From contig NC_079496.1 of NCBI RefSeq assembly GCF_030052815.1, forward strand, positions 11,795,100-11,859,099: a stretch of 64,000 nt of DNA, given 5' to 3'. The position numbers and the translations under genes were made by a program. The notes under the pieces are model-generated. The model ran no database searches, was not told the origin of the DNA, and worked only from the letters and a program-made list of their open reading frames with translations. Shown here one piece after another: positions 25,057 through 38,314 of the stretch. Positions within the stretch are counted from its first letter, which is position 1. Each line of letters starts with the position of its first letter. This DNA is from Hevea brasiliensis (Eukaryota > Streptophyta > Magnoliopsida > Malpighiales > Euphorbiaceae).

Positions 25057-28000
25057 ATGCACAAAGACCATAATAATTCTTCCAGTGCACCATCAACACC
25101 AAGAATTCGCCATCGGAGGCGTTCTAATGAGGTTAGTTTGCTAGACCTTTTTCATCTATATGCTTGCAGGAGAGTTTATTTACTGGTGGGTTGGTACTTC
25201 AATGGTATTTAGATTCATATCTATATTGGAGATTTTTTGGGAAGTTTCAGACTTATGCTTTGGTGTTTGGCAGATTCCTCATGAGTTAAACAAATTGAAT
25301 GGAACCCATTTGCTCATTAATGACCATGATAAATACAAATCAATGTGGATTCGAGCACACTCTTCTCTGTGGATGCTTGGGGGTTTTCTGTTTATTCTTT
25401 ACTTGGGTCATCTTTACATTTGGGCTGCAGTCGTTGTAATCCAAATATTTATGGCTAGGGAGCTCTTTAATCTACTCAGAAGAGCTCACGAAGATAGGCG
25501 TCTTCCTGGGTTTAGGCTCTTGAATTGGTAAGAATTAATAATTTTGGGTTTGCTCTGGTACTGGACATTGTGAGAGTGATGGTAATGCATCATGTGTTGT
25601 TGCAGGCATTTTTTCTTCACCGCAGTGCTATTTGTCTATGGCCGCATTATCAGTCAACGTCTCGTGAACACAGTAACTTCTGATAAATTCTTCTATAGGC
25701 TTGTGAGCGGTATTGTCAAGTACCAGATGGTCATTTGCTACTTTTTATACATTGCAGGTTTCACAACTCATCATAATTGTATTCTCTGACTCTAAAAGTT
25801 TTAAGTCACATTATTATTGTTATTATCATACTAGCTTTTACTCTAATTTCCAGGGATTTGATCTTCCTTTTAATCTGTTTTATTTGTGTTGATGTTCATC
25901 ATTCTTGATGTTGCAATCATTAAATAAATGGTTTAATTATGTCAGGTTTTATGTGGTTCATTCTTACATTGAAGAAGAAAATGTACAAGTATCAATTTGG
26001 GCAATATGCTTGGACACACATGATTCTCATCATAGTGTTTATCCAGTCTGCTTTCACTGTAGCCAATATTTTCGAAGGGATCTTCTGGTAAGACAACTTT
26101 CAAAATAGATTTTCATAGTCAGGTTTATGTGTTCTCAGGTCAATATACATCTACATTGCTTAGTAATCATTATTCTCTCTATACTGTAATGGCTTAAATA
26201 ACAATCTTTTGAGTACTTAATGTGTGCACAGAGAATATCATCAGTACAAACTGGTTAGCATCTACAGGGACTCTGATACATTCTGTTATGAACTGGAGAT
26301 TTTATTGCATATGAACAAGAATTACAGAGAAAAGTTTAGAGAAGAAGAATTACAGTAGAGAGAGGGAAGTTACAGAAGAGATAGAAAAAGAATTACAGGG
26401 AGAAGAACTTGAGAGTAACTGATTCCACACTAGAATCTTCTAATACAATCTGTATTTATAATTCTTTAAGTATACTAACAAACTAGTAACAGAAATCCAG
26501 CTCAGATGGGTCTGTTCCAACATCTTCAACTGCTCTCCAAGAATCTGTTGTGCTTCTAGCTAAATCTCCCTCCTTCCTGTGACGTCGTCGTTTCTCCCTT
26601 CTTCTTTATCCATAGTTCCAATACACATCGTTCCATTAAATTGGTCATAAACCCTCCTTTCTTGCTCCACGCCATTTCAACACTCTTCCTTTAACTTCTT
26701 GCATCTTGAATCCATATCAACACTCCCCCCTCTTAAAGACCATTGCCCTCAAGGAATCCAGGGAAACAAATACGTGAATCATCAGCAAATTCCCATAAGG
26801 CATCTGAAGGAAATGATCTTTCCAGTGGATGAGAAGTTGAGTGGCAGCGACATTTTGACATTTAACAATAATAAATTAGAATAGTTGAGTGGCAGCGGCA
26901 TTTTGACATTTGACATTTCTTTACTTATATTTAATTATTTACCTATCACATTTTACTTTTACACTTCCAAAAATCATATTCTTTGGTGAGATATATGAAA
27001 AGCCTGGATATGCATGCAGGTTTCTTCTCCCAGCATCACTTATTGCTATCAATGATGTTGCTGCTTATTTCTTTGGTTTCTTTTTTGGAAAAACGCCTTT
27101 GATCAAGTTATCTCCAAAGAAAACATGGGAGGGTTTTATTGGAGCATCGGTTACAACTGTTATCTCAGCATTTGTGGTAATTAAATATCATTCATTCCTC
27201 AATTGACTGTTGGTTCAATTATTACAGATTTGGTGGTCTTGAATATGATAGGGGTGATGATCTCACGGACATTCACAGTAATTTTAAAATTCTTTGTTGT
27301 TGTTCATTTATTTTGTCATTAACAGTAATCTTAAAAAATAGGTGGACTAGGTCTTAGTCCAAAGCTTTGATCTGATCGCAACATGCTTGGATTTGTTAAA
27401 AAAAAAAAAAAAAAACCTATAATTGTTTGTTTTAGCTTGTAGTTCGCAAGAGTAATATTACAAATCTGAATGAACCATAAAGTGTTTGAACAATATGAAT
27501 TGCATTCTTGTGTTTCAGTTGTTCTCTTCAGATGAAATAAGATATTTCAAGAAATGTGAATTTTCAACAGTTGGGGATTGCTTTCTACATTATCAGCACT
27601 GAATAACTTGAGTGAACAGTATAAGGGTGGGATTCTTTAAGGCTTTGATACCAAATTGATGAAGAATAAAAAGAACACAAGAATCAAGAGAAACAAACCC
27701 TCAACAAGAACACATTCTATACATTCTCTATCATAACTTAGCATTTTCTTTTGAGGTTGTTTTGGTTATATTCCATTTCATTTCGTTACTTTGCCTGTTA
27801 ACAATTTTGAATTTTGCTGGTTTTTGGAATCATATATTCTGAAAGCATGCTCTTGTGCATATGCATCTGCTTGCTAGAAAAGTGGGAAAAAGGATATAAG
27901 TGAGCTAGGACTAATGCTGGGGAATGCGTGTTCATATCATGACATTATTGTTTTTGTATTGGGGATTCACAAATGTTTCCACTGCCTGTTATCCAGTTAG

Positions 28001-29779
28001 CAAACTTATTGGGCCATTTCCAATGGTTGACATGTCCAAGAAAGGTAACTTGTTTGGCATATGTTTTATGAAAGTTGCCTCTTCTATTTCTTATGTTTCA
28101 CATATGGAGGGAAAGCCTGCAGGACTTATCAACAGGGTGGCTTCAGTGTGATCCTGGCCCACTATTTAAACCAGTGAATTATTCCTTGCCAGGATGTATA
28201 TCTGATTGGGTGAGTGATTGATATCAAAAAGTTCCATGCATTTTCTGTTTAATTTCTAGCACAAGTATGATGATAATTTAATGCACCTCATAAATTACCC
28301 TTTGGACTCTGCAGATTTTATCATTTTGAAAAATATTGAAATCAATAATCTTGCTTCTTTGGGCTTGGCCAAACTAAATATTATCAACAAACAAGACAAG
28401 TTTAGTTTTGATTGAATTTTAAATGAGCCACGTTTAAAAAACTTTTCATTAGTCATCTTGGCATAGTTAGACTAGTTTATGCCCTAAATCCTTGTAACTT
28501 TTGTTTTTCCATCCAGAACTAGTTGTTGCTTTATAAGATGGGTGATTATAAAATCCTTTAATCCTTGTCTTGAGATTATAAGATTGGCGGTTTTACAATG
28601 TCAAACCATCTGGACTTGAAATAGTTCAATACTACATTTTCTTGTTAAAATTTTCCACTTAAAACACTCACATATATGTTGTTTATGTGCTAAGTTCAAT
28701 GTTAATGTTTAGCAGCTTGTTTAAGCTTGAAATATTTGATTATTCATGTTCATTGTCTCATTTCTTGTTGAATACAAAGTCCAATTCTTGCCAATGTTTT
28801 ATAGTTCCCTTGGAAAGAGATATCAGTTCTGCCAGTGCAGTGGCATGCTTTGTGGTTGGGTTTATTTGCATCAATTATAGCACCATTCGGAGGCTTTTTC
28901 GCTAGTGGTTTCAAGAGAGCTTTTAAGATCAAGGTGAGTGTTGATTATATTTAGCTGCTTAAAAGTTATATGGGCAGTTTTGTAAAATTTTCAACTACTA
29001 ATATCTGTCTGTCCTCTTCTTGTCGTCTCTCCAAAATAATTACAGGATTTTGGGGATAGCATACCTGGACATGGTGGATTTACTGATAGAATGGACTGTC
29101 AGGTAGGCTGCTGAATATGGGCATACCTTTATATATTTGTCCACAAAATCCCATGTTTTTCAAATCTCAATGCATGTTTTTCATTGCACAAATTGTCGTA
29201 CTAATTTTAATTATTGGGATATCATTTCGTTTCTTTGCTGCTTTGCATGTTACACCAGCATCATCTGCAAACAATAAAACAAATAATACTTGCAAAACAG
29301 GAACCATTGTGCATTGTGGATGCCTGATGTGATGGAGCTTAAACTGTTGAATTTGTTAGATTATATATAAATCATTTTCTTCTTAATTTTTGAAATTAAA
29401 CTCGGTTGCATTTTGCAGATGATAATGGCTGTTTTTGCCTACATCTATCATCAGTCGTTTGTTTTTCCGCAAGACTATACAGTTGAGAAGGTGTTGGACC
29501 AGGTAACAATTTTTTTCTCATACTGGCAGAGGGAAGCCCAAGTCATACGTGGCAATGACAGCTTTCCCTCTGTAAGTTCTTTGTCAATTTTTTAGATGGA
29601 GCACAATGGAAAGCTTCATTTCCATTTAATGCCTGAATAAAGAAAAGGGCATGAATCTTGTTACTTAGCATGAACACATGGCGATGTAGATATTGGGGAG
29701 CCTTACTTTGGAGGAGCAGAAAGTTTTGTATATGAAGCTGGGGAAGATATTCCAAGAGAGGCAACTGAAGCCGCGGTAA
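25057..29779 (+). CDS. CDS: Phosphatidate cytidylyltransferase (CDP-diacylglycerol synthase)
   Basis: This enzyme makes CDP-diacylglycerol from phosphatidate and CTP, feeding phosphatidylinositol and phosphatidylglycerol synthesis, on the ER membrane. Exons: 25057-25131, 25274-25527, 25606-25757, 25946-26087, 27020-27176, 27997-28044, 28123-28209, 28805-28933, 29046-29102, 29419-29502, 29690-29779 (stop TAA). All junctions are GT-AG and in frame, giving 424 residues; Arabidopsis CDS1 has about 421. A basic N-terminus ([10 protein letters not shown]) is followed by multiple hydrophobic segments, then [13 protein letters not shown] (about 238-250). The family signature spans exons 8-9 (about 338-366: [15 protein letters not shown], then [12 protein letters not shown]), which binds Mg and nucleotide. 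The 932-base intron 4 carries an inverted gypsy LTR relic. The gene appears functional; synteny suggests the At4g26770 (CDS3) orthologue, though CDS1/2 cannot be excluded. Confidence 0.96.
26284..26850 (-). mobile_element. Truncated Ty3/gypsy end with LTR, inverted in an intron
   Basis: Read on the minus strand, a short decayed coding piece resembles the chromodomain end of gypsy pol (a LIHWKDH-like stretch, about 26735-26850). It leads to the purine tract AAGAGGGGGGAG (26723-26734) and a 439-base LTR (26722 down to 26284) with TGTTGATATGG at its start and TTCATAACA at its end. The remaining element is missing. It lies within intron 4 of the CDP-DAG synthase gene, antisense to it, and does not touch splice sites. 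Confidence 0.7.
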
Positions 29780-30510
29780 AGTGTTGTAGTCGTTTGTTGA
29801 TCCAACGTCACTGTGTATTAGGTGATGAGATGAAGATTGTGTGAAGTTCTTTTCCTTGTTAAAAGTGATTTTTGTTCTTCTTTTGTAACAGAAAATTCTC
29901 AGAGTTGTATGCATTCAGATACTGACATCTGTATCTTGTTAGCTTTATTTTTTTCCTTGAATTTTTGCTAAAGATGCATATCTTGGAGGTCATGCATTCA
30001 AACTGATTGTAAAACAGTTAACCATATTTAGAAATGCGATTTGATTTCTGGTTTCGCTTTCTAGATATTGCATAAGGGGATGTCATTTAGCTTTTGAGGA
30101 TCATTGAATCGACCATGGATGATCAGAGCTGGTCATGGATTTGGCTCAATCTCCTTTACCCTGTACCTAGTGAAGGTTCTTACACTTGCAACAACTCTTG
30201 AAAGACAAAATAATTAACCTCCTATTTGATTGAATCGCCGAGTGCACTTGGCTCAGCTATTAGTAACTTCGAACCAGTGGTCTGCTTTCATTGTAGAAGC
30301 CGCTGATATTCCCTCCACAAGTTCACAATTTATAACAGATGCCCATTTTCCGTATGAAAGTTTGGAACTGCGTATCCTACATTCATTTCTTAACAGTGCT
30401 ACACTGGAGTCATATTTCATTCCATATTCATTACAGAAGAATCAAAATTTTGTGAAGCACCAGCACCTCTATATTGCAATTTCTACTCAACACTTCCCCA
30501 GTGTGTAGAA

Positions 30511-30549
<39 letters not shown>
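29780..30549. other. Convergent 3' region between two genes
   Basis: This 770-base gap between the stop codons of CDP-DAG synthase (plus) and trigger factor (minus) should hold both 3' UTRs. The only notable feature is a CT run of about 36 bases at 30515-30550, which abuts the trigger factor stop codon. No gene is visible. Confidence 0.7.

Positions 30550-30550
<1 letters not shown>
30515..30550. repeat. (CT)n microsatellite
   Basis: A perfect dinucleotide tract, GA on the strand of the trigger factor transcript. It begins at the last base of that gene's stop codon and so forms the start of its 3' UTR. Confidence 0.95.
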
Positions 30551-30554
<4 letters not shown>

Positions 30555-33500
30555 TGGTTATGTACTGAATCTCTGCATGCTCTCTCAGCCATTCAAGCAC
30601 TTTTGCTCCCTCTAATACCTCTTGTACCTATCAATTCATAAGATCAAACTCATCATTAACTGTTCCATAAGCCATCTGTATCAGTTTAAACTATTAAATA
30701 TCTAAGAATGGAGGAAATTTTATTTCAATAGCTTTCGAGCCCACATATTTGTTCCAAGATGCTCTTCAGGAGGACCAGGAATTATCAGGCAGCATATTGA
30801 AAAAGCCATGTAAAATTTTAAAGGTTCAAAAAGATAAGATAACAGAAACCAGAACAATCCGTAGTTGTACTAACCTGATCCCTAACTCTCTCCTCATCAT
30901 ATTCTTGTTTGTGTCGTTTGAATTCAGTAATTGAGTTCTCGACTTCTTTGACAAGCTCCTCTGTTGAAAACTGCATGCAATAGAACATGCATACTACAAA
31001 GAGTTACCATTGCTTTACACGGCTAAAATCTTATCATACACCAAACAATCTAAGTGGAAAACATTTAAACTGAAATGCATACCTGCAAATTTTCTCGTTT
31101 AAATATATCTCCAACAGCCAGATTCTGTTTTATCATCTTCGTTATGTTCTCCTTTTGGTTTTCTAGGTACTCATTAACTGCCTTTGGACTAGATAGAGAA
31201 GCCAACTGCTGCTCATTCAGTTTCATATTTGCCTACGCCAATGTGATCCAATGAGAATTGGTGACTCAAGTGTGCACACAGAGACTGGTAGCCAGATTAG
31301 TCCCCAAAATAAAGACAATTTATCACAACCAACCTGGATTTCAAGAAGTTTTGCTCCATACAGCTGTCTACCTTGTTCCTCAAACAGGGATTGGGGAATA
31401 TCAACCTCCACCATCTAAATAGAAGAGAGAACGTAAAAGATAACACAATAAGCCAAAAAATATAGTGAAATACAAAATCTATAAATAGCCCACTGAATAT
31501 GTGATGCGGAGCACAAAGAACACCTAAGGGGAAAAGGAAATTGACTCTTAAATTTTCTATTAATTCTCAAATGTCAATATAAATAATATTAAACTCTCTA
31601 ATTAAATATCTAGATGACAAAGTATTTACAATATGATATTACTTGTGCTACTATTACGATTAGGAATGCCCCAAAAAAAAAAAGTTAAACCAATTTAACT
31701 AGGAATATAACACCAACACCTACATCTAACTAGGAAATTCTAAACAATAGACTGCTTAAATAATTAAAATACTACTTCCTAATTAAATTTTCTAAATAAC
31801 AAAAATCTAAATTTCTAATTGTACTAGAAAATCTGAATCAAAGATTTTAATTTGTCAATTAACAATTAAATGAAAATAATTCCTAGACCTACCCTTCCAT
31901 GACTTCATTCTCTCCTGTTTGAAGAAAACTCAACATCGAGTTTTATAGTATTGAAGAATCAAGAACTGAATTTGGAGAATAAGCAGCCCTATCTTCTTGG
32001 ATGTTAGCAATAAGATTGAAACAATGAACTCTATTCCTTTCTTCATATCTTCAAGAATATCTGAACAGATAAAATCAATTACAACTACAATTGAAACGCA
32101 CTTCAATTCACTAGGAACAAAAGAATTGGCAAAATCTTCAGTTTACATTGTCATCTTTATAGTTTGATTTTCTTCTTTCCCTAGGATAGATTCCTCAAGC
32201 TTTCATGCTCATTCTCATTATTTTCTTTCTCTACAATAAGTTCCTCAAAATTTTCCAACTTAGTCTTGTCATCTTGGATGTCAACATGTAAAGGCTAAAC
32301 ATTTAAAGCTAAAGGCTCAACAACCAATGTTTCAGATTCTTCAAGTTGCTCTTCATGTTCATTATGAAATTTTGTAATTGCATCCTTTTGAGTTGTAATT
32401 ACATCTTTAGGAAATCTTGATAGCTCTTCCAACTTTACTCTTAACCTACCCAAAGTTTCTTCAAGATGCATTACGCCTTTTTCTTGAGATTTTTCTTGAA
32501 ATCAAATATTTGAGTAACATCATAAGCCAAATAGTTAGCCTTATTTGTGGCTAAATTAAAAAAAAAATTCCAATATACTTGTTGAAACATATATTCCTTC
32601 TTTCATGCTTCAAGTTCTTTCTCCCTTACTCGTAAAAGTTATTTTGACAGTTCGATATTCATAAACTAAGTTAGGAGGACAATATTCATCACAATGTAAG
32701 AATCTTGCAAATAACATATGTCATCTAATTGAACCTTAATAGTCATCGATTTCAACTTGTAATCTTTAAATTTCAGATCAAATAAAATCTCATTAAAACA
32801 CAATTTGGATTTACGATTGTTCTTCAAATATCAGAATTAATGAGGTAGAGTTCTGCCAAAAATTGTTGACGTCGAAGGGTTACTGATGTGGTGTCGTGGC
32901 ATTGTCAAATGAGGTGGCAACTGATGGTCCACTGGTGTGGCAATAAGTGGGAATGCATTAATTATGGGTAGCATGGATTTAAATCACAGTCACAGATAGC
33001 GGAAATAAGCTTGTAACAGTTGTGATAGTAACGGTAATGGCCTATCCCCATACAAATTTTTTTGAAAAAATTGTAAATTTCTTAAAATGAATAGATATTT
33101 AAAGATATAATTAAAACTAAGATACACAACTAAATAATAAGCGTAAATACATCAACTAAAGACATTAAATCCATCATTTTTATATACCATTAGCATTAAT
33201 CAATTGAAAACTAAAATAACTAGGTAGATAGTAAAAAACTAACCTTATTACTATTAAAAAAAAATCAAATTACTTGTGTATTTTACTAAAAATATTTCCC
33301 AAAATAGATAAAAATTAGAAGAAAAAGATAATAACTTATAGATCAGATAAACTACTACTTTATAATATAAAATTCATCAATGAACTAATATAAAGTATAA
33401 ACCATAATTTTCTTTACCAAATGAGCAAAAATACTAACAGAAAAGACAAATACTCACCATTTGCAAAATATAGATATAGATGTGTAGATTAATTGTTTTC

Positions 33501-36500
33501 CTTCACTTCAAATAAAACTTCACTAATTGATGATCTCAGCTCAAGGAATGAAGTAAAAGATGGAAATTTGAGAGAAACAGAAGGGGAAGTGTAGAAACCA
33601 GAAAGAAAACAAGCTCTTTGCCACTATAAGAATGATGTCTAATAACGTACCTAAACCAATCTATAGGATAATATTAATCTTACTTGTAAGATTAGGAATC
33701 AGAAAATAAGAAAATACTAAACCAATCTAACGAGGAATATAAATAAAACTAAAACTGACTAGGAAATTTTAAACAATAGAATTCCTAAATAATTAAAATA
33801 CTATTTCCTAATTAAATTTCCTAAATAATTTTTAATCTAAACTTCCTAATTATACTAGAAAATATGAATTAAAGATCTTAATTTCACAATTAAAATTAAA
33901 TCAAAATAATTCTTAAATCTAGTCCTCCCTCCTTAATTGCATCAATATGCCAACAAAGTTTTACAATGAAAAGATAAAGGCTTAACAGAGATAGATTAAT
34001 TTTTTATATCATATTCATATACATAGATATCAATTATCTCTATGTAATATGCATAACGTCCATACAGCACATGGATACTTTTTATCATCAAAAGATTACA
34101 TGAGAAACAAACACCATGCCAAACTGATTTGCCATAATTGAAGGAAAAAAAAAAAGAGCGAGAGAGAGAGAGAATAAGTTCTGGAAGTTGCTTATTCAGA
34201 AATTGAAATTAACCTTGGTAAGCTGGTCGAGAATTGCATTGTCAGTTGCTTGGTCTTTTGCCATTTGCTCCACTTCTAGGCATTTCTGAAACAATGAATC
34301 CTTGACCTGCAGTTTTACACAGCGAATTCCCATTGCAGAGTTGAATCAAATGTGATTTGAATCTAGAACTACTTTAAGATTTTACATCAGGAATTACTTG
34401 CTGCAATGTAGTGCATCCAGGAAGGAGTTTGTCAGCAAGGGAGTCGTCCAACTCTGGCATATCTCTATAGAACAACTCTTTGTATTCAACCTAAAAAGGA
34501 AAAGAAAATAAAAACAGTCTACAAAGCAGCTTCACAGCATCTACAAGGCTCTTAGATGATTAGGATGCATTCAATTTACGTACAAAGTCATAATTTAGAT
34601 ATAAACTGGATTTCTGAATGAAAAAATTGGAGTAAGTTTCAAATTCAAGCAGAAAGCATCATACTTCTAGAGAAGAGGCTCCCAAGGTCCTTAGTTTGTG
34701 GCCACCAAGTAATACTTGGCCTTTTTAATCATCAAATTTTCATGATCAAAATTATGGGCATAACTTCTGTGACTTTAATAAGGGGGATAAGTGGCAAAAA
34801 TGTAATAAGTTTTTCTTTGGGTATGAGGGGAAGAAAGATTATATTCAGAGCCTAATGAAATTTCCAGAATTTGGAAAAAAATGGGAATGACGATGAAGAA
34901 GACCAACCAGAGAAGTACCTGCTTAGCAGATTGAAGAAATATTCCAAAAAAGTGCCAAAAAAAAAAAAAAGAAACCAGAAACTAAGGAGCACAAATGTGC
35001 AATGACCTAACTTATTTTCTATTCATTTTCTCATTTATGCAATTATTTTATTCTAATTTTTGGATAAGAGGACTCCTTCAAAACAGAAGGGAACTCACAG
35101 TAAATTGAGCATGAACACCACGAAGACTTGCTTGGCTCCATGATTCAGGAAACACAAGAGGGAAGGATTTTTTTTCTCCTTGTTGGATTCCAATTATTGA
35201 ATTAAGGAAACCAGGAAGTACTTTATCACCATCCTCTGTATCAAAATGAAAACCTGCAAGACAATGGCATTGAAGTAGCAAGGACAAGGAATAAGGAATG
35301 GCGAAAATAAATTGATGATGAATACATTTTAGAGGAAGAAACAATCTAAAAGGCAATTGGGGAAATTTTGGATTTCAAGGCAGAAAAGGTAGAATCTACC
35401 ATTTTAATTCAAATAAATCAGAAAAAAAAAATCACAGAAAAAAAATTAAAGGGAAATAAAATGAACAGAAAATGAAGATTAACAGAAGTGATGACTATTC
35501 TAGTACTGGGCAGTCATGTCCCTCCAATTGATTACAAGCAGGGCAATCCATTGATGTTTTGTTAATAGAAATATCAATCGCAGACCCCATAACCTCAACC
35601 AGTGATAAAAATAGATTCCTCATTGTATTTCTTTGCATCAATGGCACAAGGGTTCATCATTTGAGTAGAAGTTCAAGACAATTTTATGGTAGCCTAACAT
35701 CACATGCAAATTCAAGATACCTTTCCAGGAATAACTTTGGACATTGATAAGATTAAGATAATGGCGAAAAACTTATTTATCATTCAACTGAGTGTAATCC
35801 ACATGATGGAATTGATGAGATATCATGCTCCAACTAAAGCGTTATGAAAAGCAAATAATTTATATATTCCTATTTAGTGTAGGATTTATATTCCTACATA
35901 AGTAGAGGTTTACTCCTAATTAAGTAGAGCATAATTTTAGAGATTTGTTAGAATGATTTTAGGGATGTTTGTATATAATTATAAATATGTGATCTTCTAT
36001 TCTATGGGAATAGAAGAAAAGATAATAAAATTGTAGTCTTGTGGTTCTCTTTCGTCCCTTTCTTTCTTTCTTTTTTCCTTTCTTATTCTTCTAATTCTTA
36101 ACACCACAAAACACACAGGACCCAGAGAATAAGTATAGCTTCTTCAGTAGTCAAAACTCAGACTAGACTGTTTCCATAAAATTTCATTACCTTAAGCAAT
36201 CTGCAGATGCTATAAGCCATTATTTAGTCGCTCGTTGTGGTGGCCTTCATTATGCACGACACCTATTATCCACCAGAGGCATCAACAATCATGCTTATAT
36301 CTAAAATTCACATTTCCTCTGCACATTTCTGTTTTCCATCTTTGCAGTCCCAAAAATTTGAGGGAACATCATTCTTTACATTGTCCATCAAAGGCATTTC
36401 AACATCAACTTCCTACTACATGGATAATTGACCTATTCAATACTTTTAACTTTTGAAACAATAGTTTTGTGAAGTTAATCAGCCCATCATATTTAGGAAG

Positions 36501-37563
36501 TAAAGAAATTTTTTGAAACATCTAAAAGGGAAGAGCAGACAATTAAGATGGGTCAGAGAGATTTTTTATTTTCTCTCGAACAATTAAAATCTCAACAATC
36601 ATTAATCAAGCCTTCTTTCAATATTGCATTGATTCTGGACATAAATTTCTACTAGGAAGTTCAATATGACCGAATATATCAATGACTATAGAATGTAAGA
36701 TTAAGAACATGTTGGCAAACCTTTACTCTCTGCATCCGGAATATTTTGAACATTTGATTTATCCTTATCAATTTTTGTTGCTGAAATGTCAAGCACTACA
36801 ACATCGCCAATCTGCAAAGTTTCAACATGTGTTGCAAACCTAGTATGATAAATATGAAAAGTTCTAATACAATGCAACCTTCTAAGCTCCCCTGTATTAA
36901 TATTAGATTAGACCTTTACAGCTCAGTTCTAATCAGTAAGGCGTAAGTACAAATATGTTGATAAAATTAAAAAACATAAATGAAATGTGAAATGAAACCT
37001 AAAACACAAAATAGGTTGTAATATTTGCTAACATGAAACACAGAAAAGATACAGTTTAGAATGAGGAACATCGAATTTTTTAAATTCTGCAATTTTAAAA
37101 TTCATACAATATTCGCATATCCAGAAAGAGTTGAGAATATTTAATAATTGGGATACTAACCATAAGGCACTGCCATTGGTCAAATTTGCATTTGTGTCCA
37201 ACTCTTCATGTATTAATCACAATTGTATCTAAGGTCTAAAATCTCTTTTTACGAGATAAAATGTTCATTAAAATAACAGCATTTATCTCATAATTCTTTT
37301 TCATTATTTTTTTTTAATATCTAATTAAATCCACCTTAGATTCTACTTGTGCCTAATGAAATGTTATTGCAGTGATAGATATTGCTTAATGTCCAAGTTA
37401 TCACTTGTAAAGGGATTTTAGGCCTTGGCTAGAATTATATATATACTAAAATGATACCCTAAAACAACTTCTTTTCTTTTTTTATTTTTCTAAAAACAGA
37501 ATCCTCACCTAACTTTTTTTTTTCCAATTTCAGCCATAAACCCCCCCCCCCCCCCCCCAAAAA

Positions 37564-37612
<49 letters not shown>

Positions 37613-38279
37613 ATTTCTACTTTTTATTTTAATTTTAATTACTTTTAAATTATTTAATTATTATTTTCATTAAAATATTTTTATTTTAATAAAATGAAAT
37701 TCACTGTTCTAAGGATATTGATCATCTTATCATGTTGTGGTTCTCTATTTTTGGTGTTTTTATTTTTTATTTTTTATTTTATTGTTAAAAATAAAAACTT
37801 TCTTTTTAATTTTTACATTATATATCTTAAAATTTTTTGACATGCCACTCCTTTTTTTTTCTTTTTCAATTATCTTTCAATTTTAATTTAGGTATTTTAT
37901 TTTACTATTTGAATTTTTAAATTTCTATTTATTTAAATTTTAAACCACATAAGTGTTCATATACAAATTCAAATTATTTTTACTATTTTTTATATTATTT
38001 ACTTTTTAACTTTTTTTTGAATTATTTAATTGTTGAATTAACTTTAATCATTATTATCCTTATATAACTAATGTTAAGATGATTTATTTTATGATAAAAT
38101 GAATTTTACTTCATAAATCAACATTACATTAATGAAATATCAGACTTTAACATCAATATAGGAAAGTATGATGACAATAAATTATTGATTTATTTTAATA
38201 ATATTTATTGCACCTTTTTTAATTTTTTTTCCTATAAACACTACTTTAAGATTTTGATTGACATTATTATTCTTTTGTT

Positions 38280-38314
<35 letters not shown>

